A stretch of DNA of 64,000 bases from Streptomyces fructofermentans (GCF_014651055.1 NZ_BMWD01000005.1:266716-330715), one strand, 5' to 3'. Positions 8,558 through 16,913 are shown, counted from the first letter of the stretch. Translations and numbers: made by a program. Notes: generated by a model from the sequence alone, not told the origin.

Positions 8558-8608
8558 GCTGCTGCCGGGCACGCGGCGGCGAGGGGCTATGGCCCGCCCG
8601 GCAGCAGC
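8558..8608. terminator. bidirectional hairpin between convergent genes
   Basis: Arms 8558-8570 (GCTGCTGCCGGGC) and 8596-8608 are perfect 13-bp reverse complements with a 25-nt loop. The position, between the ABC ATPase stop and the stop of the convergent S15-type gene, suggests a terminator serving both. Confidence 0.6.
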
Positions 8609-8614
8609 CGGTGA

Positions 8615-10180
8615 TCACTGCTCGCGCAGCGGTACCGACACGTACGACGGGTCGGCCGCGGGCGAGGAGAAGGTCAGCTGCGCGCCGGTCGGGTTGTGCT
8701 CGATGTAGAGCGGGTCGACCGTGTCGACGACCAGGGCCAGACGGTGGCCCGCCGGTACGTCGTAGGCCGTGGAGAACAGTTCCAGGTCGACGCCGAACGG
8801 CTTTCCGGGCGTCTGCCCGTGGAAGGTGTACGGCGCGTGGCTGACCAGCTTGCCGAGGCCGAGCGGACCCACGTCGTAGAGATACGCGACGAGGGTGCCG
8901 CTCTCCTTGGTCGCGGTGACCGTCGTGTGCATCTCCGCCGTACCGCGCACCCGCCGGACGCCGGGGTATTTCTCCGACCGCCACACGGCGGCGTACCGGC
9001 GCGGCAGCAGCGGTATCGACGCCATGGGCGGCACCCGGGTGAACTGGTCGAGGAGGCTGGACAGTACGACGATCCCGCCGTCCGCCCCCGAGTTGACGTT
9101 CGCCCGGATCGTGGGGGAGCCGTCGAGGGAGATCTTGGTGCGGGTCGCCCCGACCGACTTCCAGTCCGGGTACGCCTCGTAGTCGCCCGTGGAACGGGAC
9201 TTGATCCGGACCGGCTGCTCGCGGTCGACGCCGTTGTCCTCGCCCCGCAGATGGTGGTCGAACCAGCGGTGCGTGTCCGTCCACACGTCGTTGGGGACCC
9301 CCAGCAGTCCGGTGATCTCGGCCGTGGCGTGGTCGCCGGGCCGGTACGCGAGCCGCTTCGGGCCGGTCAGGCGCTCGTAGAACCGGGTGTACTGGTTCGG
9401 CGGGAAGATCGTGTCGCCCCAGGCGTTGGCGAGCATGACCGCCGTGCCGTTGCTGTTGAGCTGGTCCACGTACATCGAGGGGGAACGTTTCTTCCCCCAG
9501 GCGATCAACTCCTCCTCCCTGGACAGGTCGGAGGCGAAGAAGTCCTTGAAGATGGCCTGGATCTCGGGGCCGGGGCGGCCAGTGAGCAGGCCCGTGCCGT
9601 TGAGGAGCGCGCCGGCCTGGACGTGCTGGGTGCGGCCGGAGTAGATGGAGTCGATCAGGTCGCCCCAGCCGCTCAGTGCGGCGACCGCGCGGACGCGCCT
9701 GTCGTGGGCGGCGGTCAGCAGGCTGATCCCCGCGCCGTACGACATGCCGGCCATCCCGATGTGCTCCGGGTCGGCCGGGGTGTTGGCGAGCGCCCAGTCG
9801 ATGACCCGGGAGGCGTCGGCGATGTCGGGCGGTCCCGCCACCTCGATCTCCCCGCCCGACTGCCAGAAGCCGCGGACGTTGTACGTCACCACGACGTACC
9901 CCGAGTCGGCGAGCCTGCGTGCCTGGGCGAGGTACTGGGCCTGGGGTGTGGCCCAACTCGTGGGGAGCACGAGAAGCGGGTGGGTGGTGCGGGAGTCGCC
10001 GGCGGGTGTGACGACGTTGGCCTTGAGGACGGTGCCGCCGTCGCCCGTGATGTCGACGAAGCGGATGCCTCCGCTCGTGGCATGGGCGGCGGGGGCGAGC
10101 CCGAGCGCGCAGCCGGCCATCAGGGTCGCCGAGACGGCGCCCGCGGTGGTCGTGCGCAGGGCCTTGCGCGGGTGTCCCAC
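8615..10180 (-). CDS. secreted CocE/NonD-type X-Pro dipeptidyl-peptidase family (S15) hydrolase
   Basis: A 521-residue exported alpha/beta-hydrolase. After a signal sequence (RKALRTTTAGAVSATLMAGCALGLAPAAHA) comes the S15/CocE catalytic domain: VVTYNVRGFWQSGG near the oxyanion region, the nucleophile elbow GMSYGAG, and a C-terminal jelly-roll region of the X-Pro DPP type. The family includes proline-specific dipeptidyl peptidases and acyl esterases; the substrate is not defined by sequence. LMAGC could act as a weak lipobox, but an AHA cleavage site follows. GTG 10180 is preferred because GAAGGAG lies 5 nt upstream; an earlier in-frame GTG (10186) overlaps that sequence. Confidence 0.82.
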   Translation of the reverse strand: MGHPRKALRTTTAGAVSATLMAGCALGLAPAAHATSGGIRFVDITGDGGTVLKANVVTPAGDSRTTHPLLVLPTSWATPQAQYLAQARRLADSGYVVVTYNVRGFWQSGGEIEVAGPPDIADASRVIDWALANTPADPEHIGMAGMSYGAGISLLTAAHDRRVRAVAALSGWGDLIDSIYSGRTQHVQAGALLNGTGLLTGRPGPEIQAIFKDFFASDLSREEELIAWGKKRSPSMYVDQLNSNGTAVMLANAWGDTIFPPNQYTRFYERLTGPKRLAYRPGDHATAEITGLLGVPNDVWTDTHRWFDHHLRGEDNGVDREQPVRIKSRSTGDYEAYPDWKSVGATRTKISLDGSPTIRANVNSGADGGIVVLSSLLDQFTRVPPMASIPLLPRRYAAVWRSEKYPGVRRVRGTAEMHTTVTATKESGTLVAYLYDVGPLGLGKLVSHAPYTFHGQTPGKPFGVDLELFSTAYDVPAGHRLALVVDTVDPLYIEHNPTGAQLTFSSPAADPSYVSVPLREQ

Positions 10181-10215
10181 GGTCACTCCTTCGTGGAAAT
10201 GCAGAAGTGACCCGA

Positions 10216-10271
10216 CGGTAACCGCGGCTTCTTACCGTAGGTAACCCGTCGGTAAGTTACGCGGGAGTAAC
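10216..10271. promoter_or_regulatory. cluster of GTAAC/GTTAC motifs in the S15 hydrolase promoter
   Basis: Between the S15-type gene and its upstream neighbour, GTAAC occurs at 10218, 10241 and 10267. An inverted pair CGGTAA (10216-10221) / TTACCG (10232-10237) and the odd palindrome GTAAGTTAC (10252-10260) are also present. On the minus strand TAACTT (10261-10256) could be the -10 box, so the motifs would overlap the promoter as operator half-sites. Confidence 0.5.
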
Positions 10272-10293
10272 GATTGTTGAATGCTGGTGGACC

Positions 10294-11046
10294 TCAGGAG
10301 GCGCGCGAGGACGACTTCTTGGCCGGCGGGGTGGGCAGCGGGGTCTGCGCGACGCGGGTGACCTCCGCGACCAGTTCCACCACGTCCGGCCCGTAGGCCT
10401 GCGAGTTCACGACCTTCAGCAGCAGGACGAAGGTGTTCCTGCCGTGCTTGCGGGCCAGCCGTTCGTGGTTGCGGGCCAGGTAGCGGGTGGCGGCCTGGTT
10501 GGTTATCGCGCGCTGGCCGCAGAAGAGGAAGACGGGTCTGGCCGCGCTGCCCGCGGTCAGCCGGGCGAGGATCACGTACTCGCCCTGCCCGGACTCCAGC
10601 CGGTAGCGCTCGCTGCCTATCTGGAAGGCGCCCCGGTCCGGGCCCGGTTCGGCGTCGACGTTGACGCGGACGCCGGGCAGCAGCGACTGCAGGTGCGCGG
10701 CCATGCGACGGTTCGAGGCCGGGCCGCCGACGCAGAACTCCGTGCGCTCCCCGAAGCCCTGCTGGGTCGTGTCGTGGGCGACGACCTGGGCGTGGGCGCC
10801 GCAGTCCTTGATCAGGGCGGAGAGTTCGAGCAGCGCGAAGACGTCGTGGCGCATCACCGTCAACTCGGGGCCGCCCGCCTCGCGATTGACCACCAGGAGG
10901 GACTCGGAGTTGGCGGGCAGCCCGAAGAAGGCCTGCTTGCGGCGCAGTTTGCGCCTCCACAGGTATGTACGGGCGAGCCAGCCGAGGGCGCCGCTGAGGG
11001 CGGCGGCGAGCATGCCGAGGACGATGTTGCGCACGTCGTCATTCAT
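10294..11046 (-). CDS. membrane-anchored protein of unknown function
   Basis: A 250-residue protein with one N-terminal transmembrane helix (about 6-27, IVLGMLAAALSGALGWLA) followed by a basic patch (RRKLRRK), so the bulk is predicted to be cytoplasmic. The soluble part alternates short hydrophobic strands and helices (LLVVN, VFALLELSALI, AQVVAH, CVGGPASNRRMAAHL, YVILARL, PVFLFCGQRAIT, FVLLLKVVN), which resembles a Rossmann-like fold with a GGP-x-SN loop. I do not recognise the family. It ends in a basic PPAKKSSSRAS tail. It is divergent from gamma-glutamyltransferase. Confidence 0.7.
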   Translation of the reverse strand: MNDDVRNIVLGMLAAALSGALGWLARTYLWRRKLRRKQAFFGLPANSESLLVVNREAGGPELTVMRHDVFALLELSALIKDCGAHAQVVAHDTTQQGFGERTEFCVGGPASNRRMAAHLQSLLPGVRVNVDAEPGPDRGAFQIGSERYRLESGQGEYVILARLTAGSAARPVFLFCGQRAITNQAATRYLARNHERLARKHGRNTFVLLLKVVNSQAYGPDVVELVAEVTRVAQTPLPTPPAKKSSSRAS

Positions 11047-11054
11047 GGGCGCGC

Positions 11055-11060
11055 ATGCTA
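11055..11060 (-). promoter_or_regulatory. -10 element, probable leaderless start of the membrane-anchored unknown
   Basis: On the minus strand TAGCAT (TANNNT) ends 8 nt before ATG 11046 and no ribosome binding site lies between. Confidence 0.5.
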
Positions 11061-11091
11061 TCGGGCGCGCGCACCCGTGTTCGAGAGGGGC

Positions 11092-11121
11092 CTGACGTGA
11101 CCGGGATGCGGAAGTTACGCT
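11092..11121 (+). promoter_or_regulatory. promoter of the exported gamma-glutamyltransferase
   Basis: CTGACG (11092-11097), an 18-nt spacer and TACGCT (11116-11121). Predicted start near 11128 leaves a short leader with GGAGGT before ATG 11151. Confidence 0.5.
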
Positions 11122-11150
11122 GCGCTGACGGCCGTTGACTGGAGGTACGG

Positions 11151-12971
11151 ATGAGGCGCTCGTTCGCACGGAGTCTGACCGCGGCCGCGGTGGCGGCCGC
11201 GGTGGTGTCGGTGGGGGCCGCGGCGCCTCCGCCCGGAGCCGGATCGGGTCCCGGCGCGGGTCCGGGCCCGGTGGCGAAGACGCCCGTCGCCGTCGGCTAC
11301 GGCGGGGCCGTGGCGAGCGTCGACGCGGACGCGTCGGCCGCCGGTGTCGAGATCCTCCGCAAGGGCGGCAACGCGGTCGACGCGGCCGTGGCCACCGCCG
11401 CCGCGCTCGGAGTCACCGAGCCCTACTCCGCCGGCATCGGCGGGGGCGGCTACTTCGTCCACTACGACGCCCGGTCCCGTACCGTGCGCACGATCGACGG
11501 GCGCGAGACGGCACCCCTGACGGCGGGCCCCGGGCTCTTCCTGGAGAACGGGCAGCCGATCCCCTTCGCGGACGCCGTCACCAGCGGTCTGGCCGTGGGC
11601 ACCCCCGGGACACCCGCCACCTGGCGTGCCGCGCTCGACAGTTGGGGCAGCAAGCCGCTCGGGACACTGCTGAAGCCCGCCGAACGGCTCGCGCGCGACG
11701 GGTTCACCGTCGACGCGACGTTCCGCTCGCAGACCCAGGCCAACGAGGCGCGCTTCAGGAACTTCCCCGACACCGCGGAGCTGTTCCTGCCGGGCGGCGA
11801 ACTCCCCGTGGTCGGCTCCACGTTCAAGAACCCCGACCTGGCCCGCACCTACGGGGAACTGGGCCGCAAGGGTACCGGCGCCCTGTACCGCGGGCGATTG
11901 GCCGAGGAGATCGTCGCGACGGTCAACAAGCCCCCGGTGGACCCGGGTTCGGGCTACCGGGCCCGGCCCGGCGACCTGACGCTGAGGGACCTGGCGAGGT
12001 ACACGGCGAAGCGGCAGGCCCCGACCAGGACCTCGTACCGGGGCCTGGCCGTCCACTCCATGGCCCCTTCCTCCTCCGGCGGCACGACGGTCGGGGAGGC
12101 CCTCAACATCCTGGAGAGCACCGATCTCGCCGGCAGCACCGAGGCGCGGTACCTGCACCGCTTCATCGAGGCGAGCCGGATCGCGTTCGCCGACCGCGGG
12201 CGCTGGGTGGGCGACCCGGCCTTCGAGGACGTCCCGACCCGCGAACTCCTTTCGCAGCGGTACGCGGACGCGCGCGAGTGCCTGATCAAGGACGACGCGG
12301 TGCTCACGAGTCCGCTGGCGCCCGGCGACCCGCGCGACCCTGCGGCGTGCCCCGCCGCGGGCCCGGCCGCCCCCACCACCTACGAGGGCGAGGACACCAC
12401 CCATCTGACGACCGCCGACAAGTGGGGCAACGTCGTCTCGTACACCCTCACCATCGAGCAGACCGGCGGCAGCGGCATCACCGTCCCGGACCGCGGCTTC
12501 CTGCTCAACAACGAGCTGACGGACTTCTCCTTCGCGCCCGCGAGCCCGTCCGTCCCCGACCCGAACCTGCCCGGGCCCGGCAAGCGCCCGCGCTCGTCGA
12601 TGTCCCCGACGATCGTGCTCGACCGGCACGACCGGCCCCTCCTGGCGCTGGGTTCGCCCGGTGGCGCCACGATCATCACGACCGTGCTCCAGACGCTGAC
12701 GGGCTTCGTCGACCGGGGTCTGCCCCTCGTCGACGCGATCGCCGCCCCGCGCGCGAGCCAGCGCAACCAGACGACCACCGAACTCGAACCGGGCCTCTGG
12801 AACAGCCCGACGAGGGCGGAACTCGAAGCCATCGGGCACGGCTTCCGGCAGAACCCGGAGATCGGCGCGGCCACCGGGGTCCAGCGCCTCCCGGACGGCC
12901 GGTGGCTGGCGGCGGCGGAGACCGTGCGCCGGGGCGGCGGCTCGGCGATGGTGGTGCGGCCCGCACCCTGA
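11151..12971 (+). CDS. ggt: gamma-glutamyltransferase, exported
   Basis: A 606-residue gamma-glutamyltranspeptidase precursor that cleaves and transfers the gamma-glutamyl group of glutathione-like or gamma-glutamyl compounds. A signal peptide is visible (MRRSFARSLTAAAVAAAVVSVGAAA). The autoprocessing site is EDTTHLTTADKWGN, with Thr416 as the predicted new N-terminal nucleophile of the small subunit; LLNNELTDF and GSPGGATI of the active site follow. Length agrees with the family (about 580-610). GGAGGT sits 5 nt before the ATG. In mycothiol-producing actinomycetes the natural donor is uncertain. A second, shorter homolog lies at 29.7 kb. Confidence 0.92.
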   Translation: MRRSFARSLTAAAVAAAVVSVGAAAPPPGAGSGPGAGPGPVAKTPVAVGYGGAVASVDADASAAGVEILRKGGNAVDAAVATAAALGVTEPYSAGIGGGGYFVHYDARSRTVRTIDGRETAPLTAGPGLFLENGQPIPFADAVTSGLAVGTPGTPATWRAALDSWGSKPLGTLLKPAERLARDGFTVDATFRSQTQANEARFRNFPDTAELFLPGGELPVVGSTFKNPDLARTYGELGRKGTGALYRGRLAEEIVATVNKPPVDPGSGYRARPGDLTLRDLARYTAKRQAPTRTSYRGLAVHSMAPSSSGGTTVGEALNILESTDLAGSTEARYLHRFIEASRIAFADRGRWVGDPAFEDVPTRELLSQRYADARECLIKDDAVLTSPLAPGDPRDPAACPAAGPAAPTTYEGEDTTHLTTADKWGNVVSYTLTIEQTGGSGITVPDRGFLLNNELTDFSFAPASPSVPDPNLPGPGKRPRSSMSPTIVLDRHDRPLLALGSPGGATIITTVLQTLTGFVDRGLPLVDAIAAPRASQRNQTTTELEPGLWNSPTRAELEAIGHGFRQNPEIGAATGVQRLPDGRWLAAAETVRRGGGSAMVVRPAP

Positions 12972-12990
12972 GCGACCCGTGGGCGGCGGC

Positions 12991-13515
12991 TCAGTGCCGC
13001 GCGAGAGCACCGACCGCCGCCCCCGACCACGTGTACTCCAACTCGTCCAGTTCCAGGCCCTCCGCCGGCCGGACCGCGCGCTCGGCCGTACGGACGCCGC
13101 CCGCGCGCTCGTAGAACGCGATCGCGCGGTCGTTCCCGACGAGGACCTCCAGGAAGACGTCGTGCCCCGGCCGGTGGGCCGCCGCCCAGGCGAAGCCCCG
13201 CCGCAGCAGGGCGCGGCCCACTCCGGTGCCGACACGCCGCGGGCGGACGTGCAGGTTGTCCACGTGGACCCGGCCGTCCGGCGCGACCGCGAGATGGATG
13301 AACCCGAGCAGCCCGCCGGCCTCCCGGGCCAGCAGCAGGATCCGGTCGGGGGACGGATCGGCCGTGCGTGTACGCCACTTGGCGAGATGGTCGTCGCTCA
13401 GCGGTCCGTCCAGGTACGCGGAGGGCATCAGGGCCGCGTAGGCGCTGCGCCAACTCGCCGTGTGCAGGGCCGCGACCGCGTCGGCGTCGGCGGGGGTGCC
13501 GATGGTGAGGTGCAT
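12991..13515 (-). CDS. GNAT family N-acetyltransferase
   Basis: A 174-residue GNAT fold protein using acetyl-CoA to acetylate an unknown amine. The acetyl-CoA pyrophosphate-binding loop is RRVGTGVGRALLRR (R-x-x-G-x-G-x-G/A), preceded by VDNLHVRP and followed by LEVLVGNDRAIAFYERAGG, all standard GNAT blocks. Start ATG 13515 (MHLTIGTPADADAVAALH) is preferred to GTG 13530 because it gives the usual short N-terminus and has CAGGAT five bases upstream. It converges on ggt with a 19-bp gap. Confidence 0.85.
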   Translation of the reverse strand: MHLTIGTPADADAVAALHTASWRSAYAALMPSAYLDGPLSDDHLAKWRTRTADPSPDRILLLAREAGGLLGFIHLAVAPDGRVHVDNLHVRPRRVGTGVGRALLRRGFAWAAAHRPGHDVFLEVLVGNDRAIAFYERAGGVRTAERAVRPAEGLELDELEYTWSGAAVGALARH

Positions 13516-13520
13516 GCCGA

Positions 13521-13526
13521 ATCCTG
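13521..13526 (-). promoter_or_regulatory. possible -10 element of the GNAT gene
   Basis: CAGGAT on the minus strand ends 5 nt before ATG 13515, without a Shine-Dalgarno. This is a CANNNT variant, so weaker evidence than the TANNNT boxes nearby. Confidence 0.3.
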
Positions 13527-13760
13527 GCACGGACCGCGGGCTCGGCGGACGGTACGAAGGCGCGGGCCCGTATCCGTGACGGGCCGCCGGTCCGTCCGGG
13601 AGGGACGCGTGACGCCCGGCTTCCGCGCGGCGCCCGACGCTCGTGCGGACGGTCCGGCCCTGCGGGTCGGCGCGCGAGCCGCCCGTGCCGCCGCCGACGA
13701 GCCACGGCCCGGCGGCCGAAGCGGTCTCGCTCCGCCTGTTCCCGCACCGGTCGGCGGGAC

Positions 13761-13766
13761 TAGGGT
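13761..13766 (+). promoter_or_regulatory. -10 element, probable leaderless start of the XRE regulator
   Basis: TAGGGT ends exactly 6 nt before ATG 13773; there is no ribosome binding site other than the purines in GGGTGG. Confidence 0.55.
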
Positions 13767-13772
13767 GGGTGG

Positions 13773-14024
13773 ATGGTGCGAACCCCGCTGACCCCGGAAG
13801 AGCGAGAACGCGGCGAGCGGCTGGGAAGGCTGCTCCGCGAGGCGCGCGGCGGCCGCAGCATGGCGGAGATCGCCGCGCACGCGGGCCTCTCCGCCGAGAC
13901 GCTCCGCAAGATCGAGACCGGTCGCGCGCCCACCCCGGCCTTCTTCACGGTCGCGGCCCTGGCGCGGGTGCTCGGGCTCTCCATGGACGAGATCGCGGGG
14001 CGGTGCGCCCTTGCAGGGGTGTGA
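13773..14024 (+). CDS. small XRE-family helix-turn-helix regulator
   Basis: An 83-residue protein consisting almost only of a Cro/C1-type helix-turn-helix. The helices run SMAEIAAHAGLSAETLRKIETGRAPTP, with the usual conserved Gln-to-Glu variation and the I-E-x-G-R turn. There is no effector domain, metal site or toxin partner beside it. It may regulate the large unknown gene downstream or itself. The short length is complete, not truncated: it has a -10 box before the ATG and a stop after GRCALAGV. Confidence 0.8.
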   Translation: MVRTPLTPEERERGERLGRLLREARGGRSMAEIAAHAGLSAETLRKIETGRAPTPAFFTVAALARVLGLSMDEIAGRCALAGV

Positions 14025-14181
14025 CGGAGGCGGCGCCATGTCGATCGGGCGTCGCCCACGTCACGTTCCGGGTGGGTGACCGCACTCTGCGTCCCGGTCG
14101 AAAACTCCTCGTAGCCGTTCCGTAACACGAATGGTGTTTTCTACCGGATCGAAGTACTCCAGTCCGGCATGGGGTGAACGT

Positions 14182-15795
14182 ATGACGGTGGAACAACTCC
14201 CGGGCCAGGTCAGGGAGTTCGCTCGGTACCTCAACGAACTGCTGTCCCGGATCGATCAGGGCGGCGGTTGGTGCGGGGTGTTCTGGCAGCGCGACCCCGA
14301 GGGGATGCAGGCCTGCCTCGAAGGCTGGGAGGTGCCTCCCTGGGACGTCGTCGAGGCACTGCTGCACGACCTCGCCGCGGAGCACGGCGAGGAGGCCGCC
14401 GCCCAGGAGTCCGGGCGCGCCCGGGGGCTGCACGGCGCCTCCCTGACCGCGTACGACGCACGGCCGGGCGGCCGGGACGCCCTGGGGGACCGCCTGGACG
14501 TCATGCTGCGCGAGCAGCGGTATGCCGCCGAACGGCTCCTGGGGCTCGGCGAGTCGCTGCGCTCGGCCGGGTCGCGGGAGGAGGCCGAGGCGATCCGCGT
14601 CGACCTCGCCTGGGCCCGCGACGACCACGACCGCGCGACCGCCCGCTGTGCGGAACTCCTGGAGCGGATGGACGGGTTGGACCGCCGCTCGGGCGCCGGA
14701 CACGCCCGGGACGCGCTGCCGATCCCGCCGGGCGAGGACGACGGGGTGTTCTGGCCCGAGGAGCAGTGGGGCGAGGCCGACAGCGGTGCCGGCGAGGACG
14801 GGGCGGAGTCGGCCGCCGGACCCGTGGAAGCGCCGGGCGGCGACCGGCGGGACGACCTCCGGCGCCGCACGCGGGCGGAGCCGGCCGACGGGGGCTACCC
14901 GGGGCCGGAGCGGGTCCGCGAGGGCGGACCGGGGCCGGACCCGGGCACCGCAGGCGGGCACGGGGAGCCCCGCGGCGCCCCGGGCGGCGCGACCGAGGCA
15001 CCGGCGGCCGACCCGGCGGAGGGCGCGACCCCGACCGCGCCTGAGCCCGCCGCAGCGCCCGAACGCCCCGCCACCGTGCCGCGGCAGCGGGGCAGGCGCC
15101 GGCCCCGGGGCGGCGCGCGGTTCGCCGGAATGACGGACGACGGGCACACCGCGGCACCTGCCGTGCCGATACCCACCACCGCCGAACCCGCCCCGCGCGG
15201 GGCGCGTTTCGCGGGCGTCGCGGACGAACCCGAGCGGCCCGGGCCGCGCCGCGAGCCCCTGGACGAGGAGGCGCGCCGGGCCACCGTCGAGACCGTCAGG
15301 AAACTCGTCCGGCTGCGCGCCGAGGGCCGCACCGGAGAGGCGCACGCCGAACTGGTGGAGGCCGCGTACTGGCCCGCCGCCCGCTTCCCCCTCCTCGCCG
15401 CCGAACTGCACCGCGCCGGGCTGGGCGCCGACTGGGCCACCCTCCTGTGGGAGGCGGTGTCCCTGCCGCCCGCCAGGCTGGTCGCCGCGGCCGACGCTCT
15501 GGTGGCCGCCGGCCGCACCGCCGACGGCAGCCAGATGCTGCGCCAGGGGGTCGCACGCCCGGCCGAGGAGATCGGCCGGGCGGTCCTCGGCCTCCTGGAG
15601 GAGGGCCGCCACCGCGAGATCCGGGCGCTCCTGGACGCGTACGTCCGCACCCGCACCCCGGAGGAGGCCGCCCGGAGCGTGGAGGCCGAACCGGGCCTCC
15701 TCGCCCCGCTCCTCCTCGAAGCGGCCCACCACGTCTCGGAGGAACGCCACTGGGACCTGGTCCACGCCCTGCGTGTGGCGGGCTACACGGCCTGA
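14182..15795 (+). CDS. large protein of unknown function with Pro/Ala/Glu-rich linker
   Basis: A 537-residue soluble protein I cannot assign. Residues 1-50 (FARYLNELLSRIDQGGGWCGVFWQRDPEGMQACLEGWEVPPWDVVEALL) look like a small conserved N-terminal domain with several Trp. Next is a helical region (about 85-160), a disordered acidic/proline-rich linker (about 180-360) containing two copies of a GARFAG(M/V) motif, and a helical C-terminal domain (about 375-537) with Ala-rich repeats like the tetratricopeptide/HEAT type. No signal or membrane segment. ATG 14182 has GGGGTG upstream; an ATG at 14131 has no ribosome binding site. Confidence 0.6.
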   Translation: MTVEQLPGQVREFARYLNELLSRIDQGGGWCGVFWQRDPEGMQACLEGWEVPPWDVVEALLHDLAAEHGEEAAAQESGRARGLHGASLTAYDARPGGRDALGDRLDVMLREQRYAAERLLGLGESLRSAGSREEAEAIRVDLAWARDDHDRATARCAELLERMDGLDRRSGAGHARDALPIPPGEDDGVFWPEEQWGEADSGAGEDGAESAAGPVEAPGGDRRDDLRRRTRAEPADGGYPGPERVREGGPGPDPGTAGGHGEPRGAPGGATEAPAADPAEGATPTAPEPAAAPERPATVPRQRGRRRPRGGARFAGMTDDGHTAAPAVPIPTTAEPAPRGARFAGVADEPERPGPRREPLDEEARRATVETVRKLVRLRAEGRTGEAHAELVEAAYWPAARFPLLAAELHRAGLGADWATLLWEAVSLPPARLVAAADALVAAGRTADGSQMLRQGVARPAEEIGRAVLGLLEEGRHREIRALLDAYVRTRTPEEAARSVEAEPGLLAPLLLEAAHHVSEERHWDLVHALRVAGYTA

Positions 15796-15976
15796 GGCCC
15801 TCCGGCCGACCCGGTACGCCCGAGCCGCGCCGGGCGCCCCGGAGCGACCGGCGGCGCGTCCGGGCGGCGCCTCCCGGACCGTCCGCCCCGGCGGCCCGCG
15901 GGCCGCCGCGGAACCCCGCGCACTCACCCAGTGGGGTGTGAAACGTGATCGACTCCGCCGGTTAACGACGATGGTC

Positions 15977-16005
15977 TTGCCCAGCCCGCCGGTGAGGCCT
16001 ACTTT
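15977..16005 (+). promoter_or_regulatory. promoter of the pyrimidine/hydantoin catabolic cluster
   Basis: TTGCCC (15977-15982), a 17-nt spacer and TACTTT (16000-16005) match a housekeeping promoter. Predicted transcription starts near 16012. Leader to ATG 16071 is about 59 nt and carries GAAGGAGCAG. Confidence 0.65.
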
Positions 16006-16011
16006 CGGGGC

Positions 16012-16038
16012 TCTACGCCCCGTGTCTACGGGCGTAGA
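16012..16038. promoter_or_regulatory. 9-bp inverted repeat at the predicted transcription start; operator or leader hairpin
   Basis: TCTACGCCC (16012-16020) and GGGCGTAGA (16030-16038) are perfect reverse complements with a 9-nt centre CGTGTCTAC. The repeat begins at the transcription start predicted from the upstream -10 box. It is well placed for a repressor or activator operator (PucR is a candidate) or for a 5' leader stem. Confidence 0.65.
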
Positions 16039-16070
16039 AGCTCTCTGACGTCCCGTCGAAGGAGCAGCTC

Positions 16071-16913
16071 ATGGCCAACGTCGTACGCGCCGCTCTGGTC
16101 CAGGCCACCTGGACCGGCGACACCGAATCCATGGTCGCCAAGCACGAGGAGCACGCCCGCGAGGCGGCCCGTCAGGGCGCCCGGGTCATCGGATTCCAGG
16201 AAGTCTTCAACGCCCCCTACTTCTGCCAGGTCCAGGAGCCGGAGCACTACCGCTGGGCCGAACCCGTACCGGACGGCCCGACGGTCACCCGGATGCGGGA
16301 ACTCGCGCGCGAGACCGGCATGGTGATCGTCGTCCCCGTCTTCGAGGTCGAGCAGTCCGGCTTCTACTTCAACACCGCGGCGGTGATCGACGCCGACGGC
16401 ACCTACCTCGGCAAGTACCGCAAGCACCACATCCCCCAGGTCAAGGGCTTCTGGGAGAAGTACTACTTCAAGCCGGGCAACCTCGGCTGGCCCGTCTTCG
16501 ACACCGCCGTCGGCAAGGTCGGCGTCTACATCTGCTACGACCGGCACTTCCCGGAGGGCTGGCGCCAGCTCGGCCTGAACGGCGCCCAGCTCGTCTACAA
16601 CCCGTCCGCGACCTCCCGCGGCCTGTCCGCCCACCTCTGGCAGCTCGAACAGCCCGCCGCCGCCGTGGCCAACGAGTACTACGTCGCCGCGATCAACCGC
16701 GTCGGCCAGGAGGAGTACGGCGACAACGACTTCTACGGCACCTCGTACTTCGTCGACCCGCGAGGGCAGTTCGTCGGCGGGACCGCGAGCGACAAGACCG
16801 AGGAACTGCTCGTCCGCGACCTGGACTTCGACCTGGTCGAGGAGGTCAGGCAGCAGTGGGCCTTCTACCGGGACCGCCGCCCCGACGCGTACGAGGGGCT
16901 GGTGCGGCCGTGA
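16071..16913 (+). CDS. beta-ureidopropionase / N-carbamoyl amino acid amidohydrolase (nitrilase family), copy 1
   Basis: A 280-residue carbon-nitrogen hydrolase. The nitrilase-family triad is complete: Glu44 (GFQEVF), Lys118 (YRKHHIPQ) and Cys155 (VYICYDRHFPEG). Neighbouring dihydropyrimidinase and transaminase genes make N-carbamoyl-beta-alanine the likely substrate, giving beta-alanine, CO2 and ammonia in reductive pyrimidine breakdown. It is the first gene after a strong promoter and overlaps the transaminase start by 4 bp (GTGA). A close same-length paralog lies 3 kb downstream; the two may prefer different N-carbamoyl amino acids. Confidence 0.85.
   Translation: MANVVRAALVQATWTGDTESMVAKHEEHAREAARQGARVIGFQEVFNAPYFCQVQEPEHYRWAEPVPDGPTVTRMRELARETGMVIVVPVFEVEQSGFYFNTAAVIDADGTYLGKYRKHHIPQVKGFWEKYYFKPGNLGWPVFDTAVGKVGVYICYDRHFPEGWRQLGLNGAQLVYNPSATSRGLSAHLWQLEQPAAAVANEYYVAAINRVGQEEYGDNDFYGTSYFVDPRGQFVGGTASDKTEELLVRDLDFDLVEEVRQQWAFYRDRRPDAYEGLVRP

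Noticed and set aside
13428..14039. A 203-codon minus-strand frame antisense to the XRE regulator
   Set aside because: The plus-strand helix-turn-helix gene has a clear fold and -10 box; the antisense frame has no motif.
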